Origin: JBCCGL01 sp039029275
Lineage (GTDB): Bacteria > Pseudomonadota > Gammaproteobacteria > JBCCGL01
Length of the DNA stretch: 64,000 nt
Assembly: GCA_039029275.1 (NCBI GenBank)
Contig: JBCCGL010000002.1
Span: 124,001 to 188,000, forward strand
Direction: 5' to 3'
Part shown: in pieces, positions 1 through 7,565 of the stretch
Layout: every line of letters starts with the position of its first letter
Numbering within the stretch: the first letter of the stretch is position 1
Translations under genes and position numbers: made by a program
The notes under the pieces: generated by a model
What the model saw: the letters and a program-made list of their open reading frames with translations, nothing else
Databases searched by the model: none
Told to the model about the DNA's origin: nothing

Positions 1-333
1 TCAGAAGCGTCTAAAGTAAACGATTTGCTAGGCCCCGCTACAAATGTGACTACTAATGCGTCAGTCCCTGGCTCTCCAATTGGTGTGTATGGGAACATCG
101 CACATCCCTTTGACAAAAAAGATTCAAGGTTCACTGAAGTTGGATTTCGATTGGGGACTGAGGGGTTTGTGCCAGCGAGTATTGGTTCTACAATTGGTTA
201 TGGAATAGGACTTACTGGTCAGTACGGAAAAGTCTTAGATAGTTTGAATCAAACGATTTCCATCGGAGAGAAATCCAGCGGTGATCAACCGTTCGGAGGT
301 ATTGATAATGACGGAAGTGAATGTGTATGTTAA
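1..333 (+). CDS. C-terminal end of an unknown protein, cut by the left edge
   Basis: The reading frame is open from the first base to the TAA at 331-333, so the start lies outside the window. The TTG at 25 is unlikely to be the real start because the sequence before it is already open in frame. The visible 110 residues are rich in Gly, Ser, Thr and Asn, contain no obvious membrane segment, and end in Glu-Cys-Val-Cys. I recognise no family. Its AT-rich composition and its closeness to the next small ORF and a RAYT element suggest an accessory region. A polymorphic-toxin tail followed by an immunity gene is possible but is only a guess. Confidence 0.55.
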   Translation, partial: SEASKVNDLLGPATNVTTNASVPGSPIGVYGNIAHPFDKKDSRFTEVGFRLGTEGFVPASIGSTIGYGIGLTGQYGKVLDSLNQTISIGEKSSGDQPFGGIDNDGSECVC

Positions 334-390
334 GTGTTTTGTTTAGCTATTGATTTATAATGCGCAGGAAGCTTAAGAGTATTAAGAAAA

Positions 391-813
391 ATGAATAGTA
401 GGGTTGAGAAAGACGGCGAAAATTTTTTCACACGCTTTACACTCTGGAATCTTCTATCTAAAGATTACCCTCGTCAATCTAACCGAAAGTTGGATGGGAA
501 TGAAAAATTCGGTTTCATCTATTTGAGTTATAAAACCGATACTTTCGGACACCAGTTGGTAACCTGGAATGGAGTGACTTTGGTTGTCTCTCGTCATCAT
601 ATAGTGATTAAGTCATTCGGGTTGCTCAGATTATACTTTAAGTCCATTGAAATACCGTTGAGTGATCTTAGTTATTTTGATAACTATGCTGTTAAACACT
701 CTTTATACTCAGATTCAGTAATTTTTCGGGCGAAAAAATCTCCAGATGTGTTTATATACATTCCTGAAAAATACACTGAGGTTATCACTACGATCTTGCG
801 TGAAATTGATTAA
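391..813 (+). CDS. Hypothetical protein, 140 aa, possible PH-like fold
   Basis: This ORF starts 57 bases after the preceding gene and is AT-rich like it, so the two may be co-transcribed. There is no signal peptide. The second half (about residues 60-138) alternates hydrophobic and polar residues in strand-like runs and ends with a probable amphipathic helix, which resembles a small bacterial PH-like domain. That resemblance is weak and is inference only. A purine-rich stretch lies upstream of the ATG. The gene ends 8 bases before the first RAYT-type repeat. A small immunity or accessory protein is one possibility. I do not recognise the family. Confidence 0.55.
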   Translation: MNSRVEKDGENFFTRFTLWNLLSKDYPRQSNRKLDGNEKFGFIYLSYKTDTFGHQLVTWNGVTLVVSRHHIVIKSFGLLRLYFKSIEIPLSDLSYFDNYAVKHSLYSDSVIFRAKKSPDVFIYIPEKYTEVITTILREID

Positions 814-821
814 AAGGAATC

Positions 822-853
822 AATGGGGTCAGACACGATTGATCTGATTTTCC
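822..853 (+). repeat. RAYT-associated repeat, copy R1 (direct)
   Basis: This is a 32-base copy of a repeat with core GGGGTCAGACACGATTGATC. The same 32 bases recur exactly at 893-924, 71 bases downstream. The sequence after each copy (through a shared AGCCAACTTA) is also partly conserved, so R1 and R2 form an imperfect tandem duplication of about 70 bases just upstream of the transposase gene. Confidence 0.9.
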
Positions 854-892
854 GCTCCCGCTAGCATCACCTGAAGCCAACTTACGAGAACC

Positions 893-924
893 AATGGGGT
901 CAGACACGATTGATCTGATTTTCC
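893..924 (+). repeat. RAYT-associated repeat, copy R2 (direct)
   Basis: This is identical to R1 over 32 bases and lies 42 bases before the start of the RAYT gene. Together with the inverted copy R3 at the 3' end of that gene it brackets the transposase, as expected for REP-type DNA recognised by this HUH family. Confidence 0.9.
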
Positions 925-966
925 AAGCTCGTTAACATCAGGCCCAGCCAACTTAAAGGACTAAAA

Positions 967-1689
967 ATGGCGCGTCTTCCTCGTTTTATTTTGCCCGGTC
1001 AACCGCAGCACGTGATCGTTCGCGGCAACAATCGCGAACCGATTTTGTGCGATCAACATGACTATCTGATCTACCTTGAAAAACTCATCGATGCGTGTAC
1101 ACATCACGAATGCGACGTGCACGCCTATGTGTTGATGACGAATCATGTGCACTTACTTATGACACCTCACACAGAGCACGGTATCGGCAAAACGATGCAG
1201 TCGGTGGGTCGATGTTATGTTCAGTATTTCAACTACCACTATCACCGCACCGGCACATTGTGGGAGGGACGCTACAAAGCGACGTTAATCGACAGCGAAC
1301 AATACCTGTTAAGTTGCTATCGCTATATTGAACTCAATCCTGTGCGTGCAAATATGGTGAATCACCCATCTGAATACCGTTGGTCAAGCTACGGGGGCAA
1401 TGCACTGGGTTTGGCTGATTCATTGGTGATACCGCATCGTGAGTATAAGCGATTGGGCAGCACCGCGGAGGAACGGCAAGCTGCTTACCGTCGCTTGTTC
1501 AAATCCCGAGTACCAGAGAAAACGCTTAGCGATATTCGGGAATGCACGAACAAATCCTGGGTATTGGGAAATGATCGATTCAAAACCAAAATTGAGGATC
1601 AAATTGAGCGAAGGGTTTCGCCTAGGCAAAGAGGTGGAGACCGGAAATCTAAGGGATATCGACTAGGCCGCGAAATCAATCGTGTCTGA
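967..1689 (+). CDS. REP-associated tyrosine transposase (RAYT, IS200-like Y1 family)
   Basis: A 240-residue HUH single-strand transposase. The metal-binding His-Val-His is at residues 60-62 (context NHVHLLM). The downstream segment has GRYKATLI near 101-108 and CYRYIELNPVRA near 117-128, which carries the probable catalytic Tyr. Both are family hallmarks. The length fits RAYTs. These proteins are usually single-copy and act on flanking REP-like palindromic or repeated sequences rather than forming a classical IS. Direct repeats R1 and R2 lie just upstream, and an inverted copy (R3) overlaps the 3' end, so the last codons and the stop fall inside the repeat. The ORF is intact, so activity is plausible. 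Confidence 0.93.
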   Translation: MARLPRFILPGQPQHVIVRGNNREPILCDQHDYLIYLEKLIDACTHHECDVHAYVLMTNHVHLLMTPHTEHGIGKTMQSVGRCYVQYFNYHYHRTGTLWEGRYKATLIDSEQYLLSCYRYIELNPVRANMVNHPSEYRWSSYGGNALGLADSLVIPHREYKRLGSTAEERQAAYRRLFKSRVPEKTLSDIRECTNKSWVLGNDRFKTKIEDQIERRVSPRQRGGDRKSKGYRLGREINRV

Positions 1690-1696
1690 CCCCATT
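1675..1696 (-). repeat. RAYT-associated repeat, copy R3 (inverted)
   Basis: Over 22 bases this is the reverse complement of the R1/R2 core. The transposase stop codon (1687-1689) lies within it, so the protein's Asn-Arg-Val tail is encoded by the repeat. Confidence 0.9.
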
Positions 1697-1795
1697 GATC
1701 CCTTGATCCTAACCTGTGACAAACCCGTGACACTCTCGGCGTTATAGTCTGACCCACAAAGAATCCCGCCGTAACAAAAACTCGCAGGAGACTGC

Positions 1796-2605
1796 ATGAA
1801 ACGTAGTTTGGCCGTTGTCCTTCTTTCACTTGTCCATCTCCCACTGTTCGCGGATACGACCCGGAATCCTCTCGGCCCCTGGTACCTGCAGGACGACGAC
1901 GACAAGTCATGGTTGGTAGACGGATTCATTGGCTGGGGTGTCGAACCGACCTATCCGGGGTCTGACGAAACCGACAGTGAACCTGCGGTGTTTCTTCGGT
2001 ACATGACGAAAGACAAATGGAACAATCGCTATGCGGTTTACCCACTCGGCGTTTCAGGTTCTTTTGATCTCACCGAAGATCTCAACTTTTTGGTGCAACT
2101 CGAATACGAAGCGGGCGGCGATGGTGAAAGCGCCGACTTTGACGGCCTGGACGAAATCGACGACACCATCGACGGCAATTTCGCTCTCTCTTATCGCTGG
2201 GACAACGCGTATATCTACGGCTCTCTCCAGCCAGATGTTCTGGCACGGGGAAAAGGTCTCGTGTGGTTCGCAGGCGGTGGCTATGATTGGCAGATCAACG
2301 AAAAATTCGGATTCCGGTCACGTCTTGGCCTCACCGGTGGTGACAACACCCATATGGACACCGAATTCGACATCACTGCGGGAGAATCCGTACGTACGGG
2401 GCTTCGTGAATATGATCCTGACGGAGGTGTGAAGAATATCGAATTCGCAATCCAGCTCGAATACGCCTTCAACAAGCGCTGGAGCCTCTTCAGTTTGACC
2501 CAAATCGAACAATATCTGGGTGAGGCTGCAGACAGCCCGCTGATCAAGGATATCGGCAGCGAAACCACAGCAACCAGCTTTGCGGGCATCTTTTTACGCT
2601 GGTAG
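1796..2605 (+). CDS. MipA/OmpV-family outer-membrane protein
   Basis: A 269-residue protein with an N-terminal Sec signal peptide (cleavage probably after residue 19, LFA). An alternating beta-strand pattern follows, and the protein ends in a terminal aromatic residue (FLRW), typical of an outer-membrane barrel. The order of features (a VDGFIGWGVEPTYPGS-like first strand, repeated Asp-rich loops, a late YAFNKRWSLF-type strand) is characteristic of MipA/OmpV proteins. Members are linked to the cell-wall scaffolding of MltA or to envelope stress, so the exact role here is unknown. A clear ribosome site (CAGGAG) precedes the ATG. The gene is bracketed by inverted copies R3 and R4 of the RAYT repeat, so it may have moved with, or been trapped between, them. 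Confidence 0.85.
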   Translation: MKRSLAVVLLSLVHLPLFADTTRNPLGPWYLQDDDDKSWLVDGFIGWGVEPTYPGSDETDSEPAVFLRYMTKDKWNNRYAVYPLGVSGSFDLTEDLNFLVQLEYEAGGDGESADFDGLDEIDDTIDGNFALSYRWDNAYIYGSLQPDVLARGKGLVWFAGGGYDWQINEKFGFRSRLGLTGGDNTHMDTEFDITAGESVRTGLREYDPDGGVKNIEFAIQLEYAFNKRWSLFSLTQIEQYLGEAADSPLIKDIGSETTATSFAGIFLRW

Positions 2606-2620
2606 TCCGCAGAAGTATCG

Positions 2621-2643
2621 ATGGGGTCAGACACGATTGATCT
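2621..2643 (+). repeat. RAYT-associated repeat, copy R4 (solo, direct)
   Basis: A 23-base match to the R1/R2 core, lying 15 bases after the mipA-like stop codon, between convergent genes. It is inverted relative to R3, so R3 and R4 flank the porin gene. It may also act as a transcript-end structure. Confidence 0.85.
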
Positions 2644-2666
2644 TAGGTCGACCCAATCGCAAACCC

Positions 2667-3356
2667 CTAACCCGCAGTAACCCAGCCGCGCCAGGAGAGG
2701 CCCGCGTAGAACAGTTCGATGCCGGAAAAACCCGCCTCGCGCAGAAGCTCTTCGTTACGTGCAGGAGAAACTGTGTGTAAAACCTCTTTGAGTCGAACGT
2801 GCGTTCGCTCGACATCTTCCCTCGCTGCGCCGGAATTAAGAGCAAACGTTGAATAGCGATTTCGGTAATGTTCAAAATCACCGCAGGCTCGGTCCATACA
2901 AAGATCCACAAGTATGAAAGGCGATCCCTCTTTTAACCGTTTTTTGATATCGATCAGCGCGTTCAGTTTTTCTCCGTTGTCCTTCATGAAGTGCAGGGTT
3001 AACAGACATGTCGCTGCGTCAAACGGACCCTGGGGTGCGTCGGAAATGTAGCCGTGAAACCAGGTAACGCGGTTTCCAATGTTCGCTCGATCCGTTGTCG
3101 TTTTCGCTTGGTCCAACATTTCTCTGGACGGATCGACTCCAGTAAATTTCCAATGCGGCATGATTCGACCGAAGCTTGCGATTTCCAATCCACCGCCCGC
3201 CCCCAAAATTAAAATCTCCGCCTCGTCAGGGGTCGACTCACTTATCAACTGCGCTGCCATTTGATGCATAACGTAATAGCCCGGCACAAATTGTGCGGGA
3301 CCATCGGCGGCGTATCGAGCCGCAAATTCCTCGTTCGCGTAGTCGCAAGTTGTCAT
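2667..3356 (-). CDS. Class I SAM-dependent methyltransferase
   Basis: A 229-residue Rossmann-fold methyltransferase. Motif I is ILILGAGGGLEIASF (about residues 48-62), followed by an acidic motif II (TGVDPSREML) and a motif IV region around DAATCLLTLHF. The downstream segment KRLKEGSPFILVDL fits the post-motif strand of small-molecule or tRNA methyltransferases. The substrate cannot be assigned. It is convergent with the mipA-like gene and has a GGTGA-type ribosome site before the ATG. Confidence 0.85.
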   Translation of the reverse strand: MTTCDYANEEFAARYAADGPAQFVPGYYVMHQMAAQLISESTPDEAEILILGAGGGLEIASFGRIMPHWKFTGVDPSREMLDQAKTTTDRANIGNRVTWFHGYISDAPQGPFDAATCLLTLHFMKDNGEKLNALIDIKKRLKEGSPFILVDLCMDRACGDFEHYRNRYSTFALNSGAAREDVERTHVRLKEVLHTVSPARNEELLREAGFSGIELFYAGLSWRGWVTAG

Positions 3357-3556
3357 GATGTCGAAATCACCCTAAACGTCCGTGGAGGTATTATAAAACG
3401 ATGGGTTTTGACGAGATGTATTTGAATTCTCGGGCTCGCAAACATCAATAACGGCAATAATCGGAGCAGTTAAACCGGACCCCGATTATTGTTGAATCCG
3501 AATCGACGTCAAGTTACATACTAGGTATTGCCGTACCCGATGGAGAAAGTACCATC

Positions 3557-3810
3557 GTGGCAACGCAAAGATCTTACTCCGACGAATTCATGCTGACGGA
3601 AAAAACTGATATTACAGGGCATATTTTTAGCCAACCGCTTAACTTCTTTGAAGACGGGGATAGCAAACCTGTTGGTCAACTTACGATTGTCTACGACGAT
3701 CTTCTACTAATTCTTCAGCAGATAATGCGGATGAAGTCGATGCGTCGTTGAAATCCATGACGCAGCATTATCAAGGCCTCGGTGAGCGCGTTTTACGATT
3801 TAGTGTGTAG
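3557..3810 (+). pseudogene. Possible small frameshifted gene, unknown
   Basis: A GTG-initiated frame at 3557 runs to 3751. Near 3701 the coding character appears to move to another frame, which continues to the TAG at 3808-3810 and reads as an acidic, helix-friendly tail (SSADNADEVDASLKSM). Joining the two needs a single shift (two bases skipped or one added) around 3700-3712. The combined product would be about 84 residues with no signal or membrane segment. I recognise no family. It may be a decayed gene or simply chance ORFs. The 200 bases before it (3357-3556) hold nothing I can identify. Confidence 0.3.
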
Positions 3811-3848
3811 CTAAGTAAGGATTGATTTTTACTGGCGATTGCCAGCAG

Positions 3849-4819
3849 TTACCTTCGACAGTGTGACGGCGGATAACCGTATTCTTTGCGAAACGCGGTA
3901 GAGAAGTTGGTCGAGCTTTGGTAGCCGGCGATTTCCGCTGCCCTCGTTACCGATGTGCCCTCCAGCGTGAGCGCGTTGAAGGCCAAAGCGAGTCGTTGGC
4001 GTCGAAGCCAATCGATCACTGTAATTCCGTAATGTTTTTTAAAACTCGCTGTAAGGTGCTTACGCTCATGTGTGTTGTATGCGCTACTTTATCCAGATCA
4101 AGATCGCTTTGAATGTTTCGATTAACAAACGAGGCCACTTCGCGCGCGCGAGCGGCATCGACTACGCTGCATGCGTCGTGCTCAAATGCAGGATTGAAAT
4201 CTCTGAATTGCGATACGGCGTCGTTTAAAATTTGCATGGCCCAGACGCTTAAAGAGAGCTTTGAAAGGCTTTCAGGGCTGCGCGACGCGTGACAAATACT
4301 TTCCGCGTACTGAAGTGAACTTCGCGAGGGCAACCATTCACGTGCCGTCAGTCCCGCAGAAATCATCGCGTCCAATCCGTTGGCATCAAATTCCCAACCT
4401 GCCTCATCGTGAATTCGATTTATCCACTCTAAAGGCAGCGAGATATGGACTTTGCGAACGCGAACCCCGCGATACGACTTTCGGACAAGCTCTCGCGGAG
4501 TTTGATGTGCCCAAACCTGGGCAACAGGCCCGTGTTTGGCTGAATAACACAGGTGCTGATCGCCTAGATGAGCATCAATTGAGCCTTCAAGCAAAATAAA
4601 TATGGTTAGTGTCGGAGGGACGACAACCCTTAACTCACTGTCTGTGATCTCGGTTGCATCGGTTGCATGCACGCGCAGATTTAAGCCCAGATATTCAAGC
4701 AAATAGCTGCCTTCGAGCAGATCGTCAGTGTCTAATCCACTCACATGCTTCACTTCAAAACTCGAGGCGCTTGAGGTTACTTTTTTTGTCATCGGTACTG
4801 CATTTTGGGTCGGCTTCAA
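3849..4819 (-). pseudogene. AraC-family regulator with a -1 frameshift in its DNA-binding domain
   Basis: The first frame (start 4819) encodes an N-terminal sensing domain and the first helix-turn-helix (HMSVSTLQRVLK), then hits a stop at 4016. A -1 shift at the A_AAA_AAC heptamer (minus strand, 4034-4040) restores the rest of a normal AraC domain: KHYGITVIDWLRRQRLALA, then AAEIAGYQSSTNFSTAFRKE, ending at TAA 3849-3851. The joined product is 323 residues, a typical length. The second HTH is therefore out of frame. It diverges from a TonB receptor, like PchR-type siderophore regulators. The heptamer is a canonical slippery sequence, so programmed frameshifting is possible. Loss of one A from an A7 run is the simpler explanation. 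Confidence 0.85.
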
Positions 4820-4892
4820 TACCCCGGGGATTTACGAGCGCATTTAACGCTTGCGCAGAGCAACTTGGCGATCGCGCATACGTCAATGCGAA

Positions 4893-4907
4893 TGATATTA
4901 ATTATCA
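4893..4907. promoter_or_regulatory. Fur box between the araC-like gene and the TonB receptor
   Basis: The 15 bases TGATATTAATTATCA match the 7-1-7 Fur consensus (TGATAAT-N-ATTATCA) at 13 of 14 positions. The site lies in the divergent promoter region 37 bases before the receptor ATG, so it should repress the receptor (and perhaps the regulator) when iron is sufficient. It is the best Fur site in the window, although both flanking genes are damaged. Confidence 0.85.
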
Positions 4908-4943
4908 TTTTACCGACCAATCCAAAAGCTTGTCGAGGCTCCT

Positions 4944-7064
4944 ATGAAAACAAATTGCAATTTTCGGGCGGTGACGCAGCCGTTTGCGTCAATCCTGATA
5001 ATCGCCAGTGCCACTTTGAGTAACGCTTCTCTGGCTTCGGATTCGCTCGAGCTTGATCCGATTGTGGTCGAAGCCGATCCGGAAGTGGTGACGGAAGACA
5101 GCGATAGCTACACCGCCGAGCGTGCGACGGTCGGATTTAAGCAGCCAATTGATACAAGCCGGATTCCACAGACAATCAATGTCATTACGCGGCAGCGGCT
5201 GGACGATGCAAATGCGAACAGCATCGAGGAGGCCGCTTACCTGGTTCCAAACTTGTCTGAAGCGACCGGGAACGGTTTTTCAGGCTCACTCTATTCGCGT
5301 GGTCACGAGGTGTTTACCTACAACGTGGATGGTGCGCCACGACCTTTTCTGAGCTTGTACGGCACGGCGCCTGACTTATCTTTTTTTGATCGCGTCGAAA
5401 TCCTGTCTGGACCGTCTGGTGTTTTTCAAGGCACAGGCGAGCCGGTTGGCACAATTAACTTCGTTCGAAAACGCGCCAAAGCCGAATTCGATGCAGAAGC
5501 TTCGATTACCGCCGGATCATTTTCGACACAGCGTGTGGAGGGTGACATCACAGGTGGCAACGAGAGTGGCAGTATCAGGGGGCGCTTGATCGCGTACGAC
5601 GAATCGCAGGATGCATCGTATGACTACGGCGAGCAGGATCGCGATGGTGTGTCGGGTACCGTTGAATTCGACGTGGGCGATGCAGGCACAATCTCGGTCG
5701 GTACGATTGTTGAGAACCGTGATACCACCGCTCACAGTGGCTTGCCGACGTTTATCGACGGTGAGCTGCTGGACGTCGACCCTGAAACCTATATCGGTGC
5801 ACCCTGGAATAGCAACGAAGGGGACACACAAGAAAGCTACGTCGAGTACGAGCACGAATTTGACAACGGTGGTGTACTGAAAATCGCGGGCCGCGTTTAT
5901 GATCGTGACACCGATATTAAGTCGGCGCTCGCGACGACCGGTGTTGATCCCGTTACAGGTGAATTCTCAATGATTACCTTCGCCAGAAATTTTGAAGAAA
6001 CCACTGACTATCTGGATGTGAATTTCACCGCACCGTTTTTGTTCTGAGATAACAGCAGTGCCTATACCGTTGGCGTCGACCGTCGCAAAACTGATCAATT
6101 CTTCGAGCAGAATTTTGACTTTGCATTGGGCACTCAAAATATCGATACATTTGATCCTGAGAGTCTGGTCGAACCCGATGTTGAGTTCCCGGGTGTGGGC
6201 CCTGGCTTCAGATTAAACACCGATACAATTTCTGAAGAGAGCGGCGTCTACGCGCAAGTGTTACTAGGTGTAACTGAACGTACGGATATTTCCTTGGGAG
6301 GGCGCTTCACCGAGTACGAAAGCGTGTCCCGCGATCTTGGTCGTGTCACGACGACAGCAGATCTTAACGAAGATGAGTTCACGCCATTCATCGGGATTGT
6401 GCATGCGATCAATGATGACCTCGCGATCTACGGCAGTTACTCGACAATCTTCCAACCGCAAAACGGCAATCTTGCAACCGGAGCGCGTATTGATCCGCTG
6501 GAAGGCGAACAGCTTGAAATTGGATTAAAAGCTCGCGTGTTGAACAACATTCACTTGCAAGCCGCATTGTTCCAGCTTGATGACGAAAACCGCGCAATCG
6601 ACGATCCTGACACCGTCGGTGCAGTGATTGGGGCCGACACTGCTACGACCAACGGCTTGGAAGTCTCGTTCGTTGGACAACCAATGACCGGTCTGGAAAT
6701 CATTGGTGGGCTTTCGCATATCGATACCGATCTGGAGACCGATCCCACGCCAGAAAATAATTTAAGCGTTTGGGGGCGTTATCACCTGCAAGGCAGCGAT
6801 TGGCAAAAGTGGCGCGTAGGCCTCGGGCTGCGTGCAACAAGCAGCTTTGAAACCGTATCGGGTGGAACTGAAATCAGTGCGTCCGGTTATGAGGTCGTCG
6901 ATGCAATGGTGGGCTACCGGGCCAGTAAAGACATCGACGTAACACTAACGGTTAACAACGTTCTGGATGAAGAATACGTATCGCGCATCAACAGCACTTC
7001 GCGCGGTGTTTTCTACGGGGATCCCATATCCGCTTACCTAAACGTAAAAGTAGAGTTTAACTAG
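4944..7064 (+). pseudogene. TonB-dependent siderophore receptor interrupted by an in-frame TGA
   Basis: Two ORFs in the same frame (4944-6047 and on to 7064) make one continuous FhuE/FpvA-type receptor of about 706 residues, broken only by TGA at 6045-6047. The signal peptide is followed by an N-terminal segment with SYTAERATVGFKQPIDTSR, the plug motif (SIEEAAYLVPNL, DRVEILSGPSGVFQGTGEP), and a barrel ending in YLNVKVEFN with a terminal aromatic. The bases between stop and restart still encode sensible barrel sequence (SSAYTVGVDRR), so the change is a single nonsense mutation (for example GGA or CGA to TGA), not a deletion. A Fur box precedes it. Readthrough is possible. Loss of function is more likely. 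Confidence 0.88.
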
Positions 7065-7242
7065 CAGACAGAAAATGAGTTCTCTGCCTTGCCTGCACGG
7101 ATGTGGGTAAGGTCTGAGAGCAGACACGATTTAACTTTCAAACAGGAAAATCTACGACACGCCTACACAGTTGTTGATCGTGTGGGAATACGTTGCCTCA
7201 CGGCTCAGTGTTCGTCGCGAATGTCGCTTAGAGAAAACCCAA

Positions 7243-7539
7243 ATGAAAAACAATGCCTTGATCACCCGCGCGGAGATAAAAGCTCAAAAGTCCGACCGCT
7301 ACGTAAACAGTTTGGCAAAACACTTTGCGCGCAAAGTGGAAGTTAAAACTGACGGTGACTGGTCGTTGATTTATTTTCCAATGGGAACCTGTCGAATGCG
7401 CGAAAACAACGGTTCAATGGAATTTTCCTGCAAGGCGGAAACCGAGGCCGCGTTAAAAAAAATCCGCGGCATTATCGAGAGCCATGTTTTGAGGTTCGGC
7501 GAAATGCGAGGTAAAACGATGGAGTGGACCTGTCAGTAA
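7243..7539 (+). CDS. DUF2218 family protein
   Basis: A 98-residue cytoplasmic protein. The segment YVNSLAKHFARKVEVKTDGD followed by SLIYFPMGTCRM and a C-terminal LKKIRGIIESHVLRFG helix is the DUF2218 pattern. Members are small proteins often found beside siderophore receptor or iron-uptake genes, and their molecular function is unknown to me. The ATG at 7243 is chosen over an upstream TTG because similarity begins there. It sits 178 bases after the damaged TonB receptor, which fits an iron-linked role. Confidence 0.75.
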   Translation: MKNNALITRAEIKAQKSDRYVNSLAKHFARKVEVKTDGDWSLIYFPMGTCRMRENNGSMEFSCKAETEAALKKIRGIIESHVLRFGEMRGKTMEWTCQ

Positions 7540-7565
7540 AATAGAAAAAAGTTAGTCGCGGGATT

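Noticed and set aside
3829..4011. Separate small ORF at the end of the AraC locus
   Set aside because: It is the frameshifted region of the regulator read in a third frame; the AraC domain continues in a different frame.
6045..6047. TGA as a selenocysteine codon in the receptor
   Set aside because: TonB receptors are not known selenoproteins, and no structure like a SECIS element or selenocysteine context was seen. A nonsense mutation is simpler.
7109..7131. Fifth copy of the RAYT repeat
   Set aside because: Only about 12 bases (CAGACACGATTT) match, next to a short palindrome; too little to call a copy.
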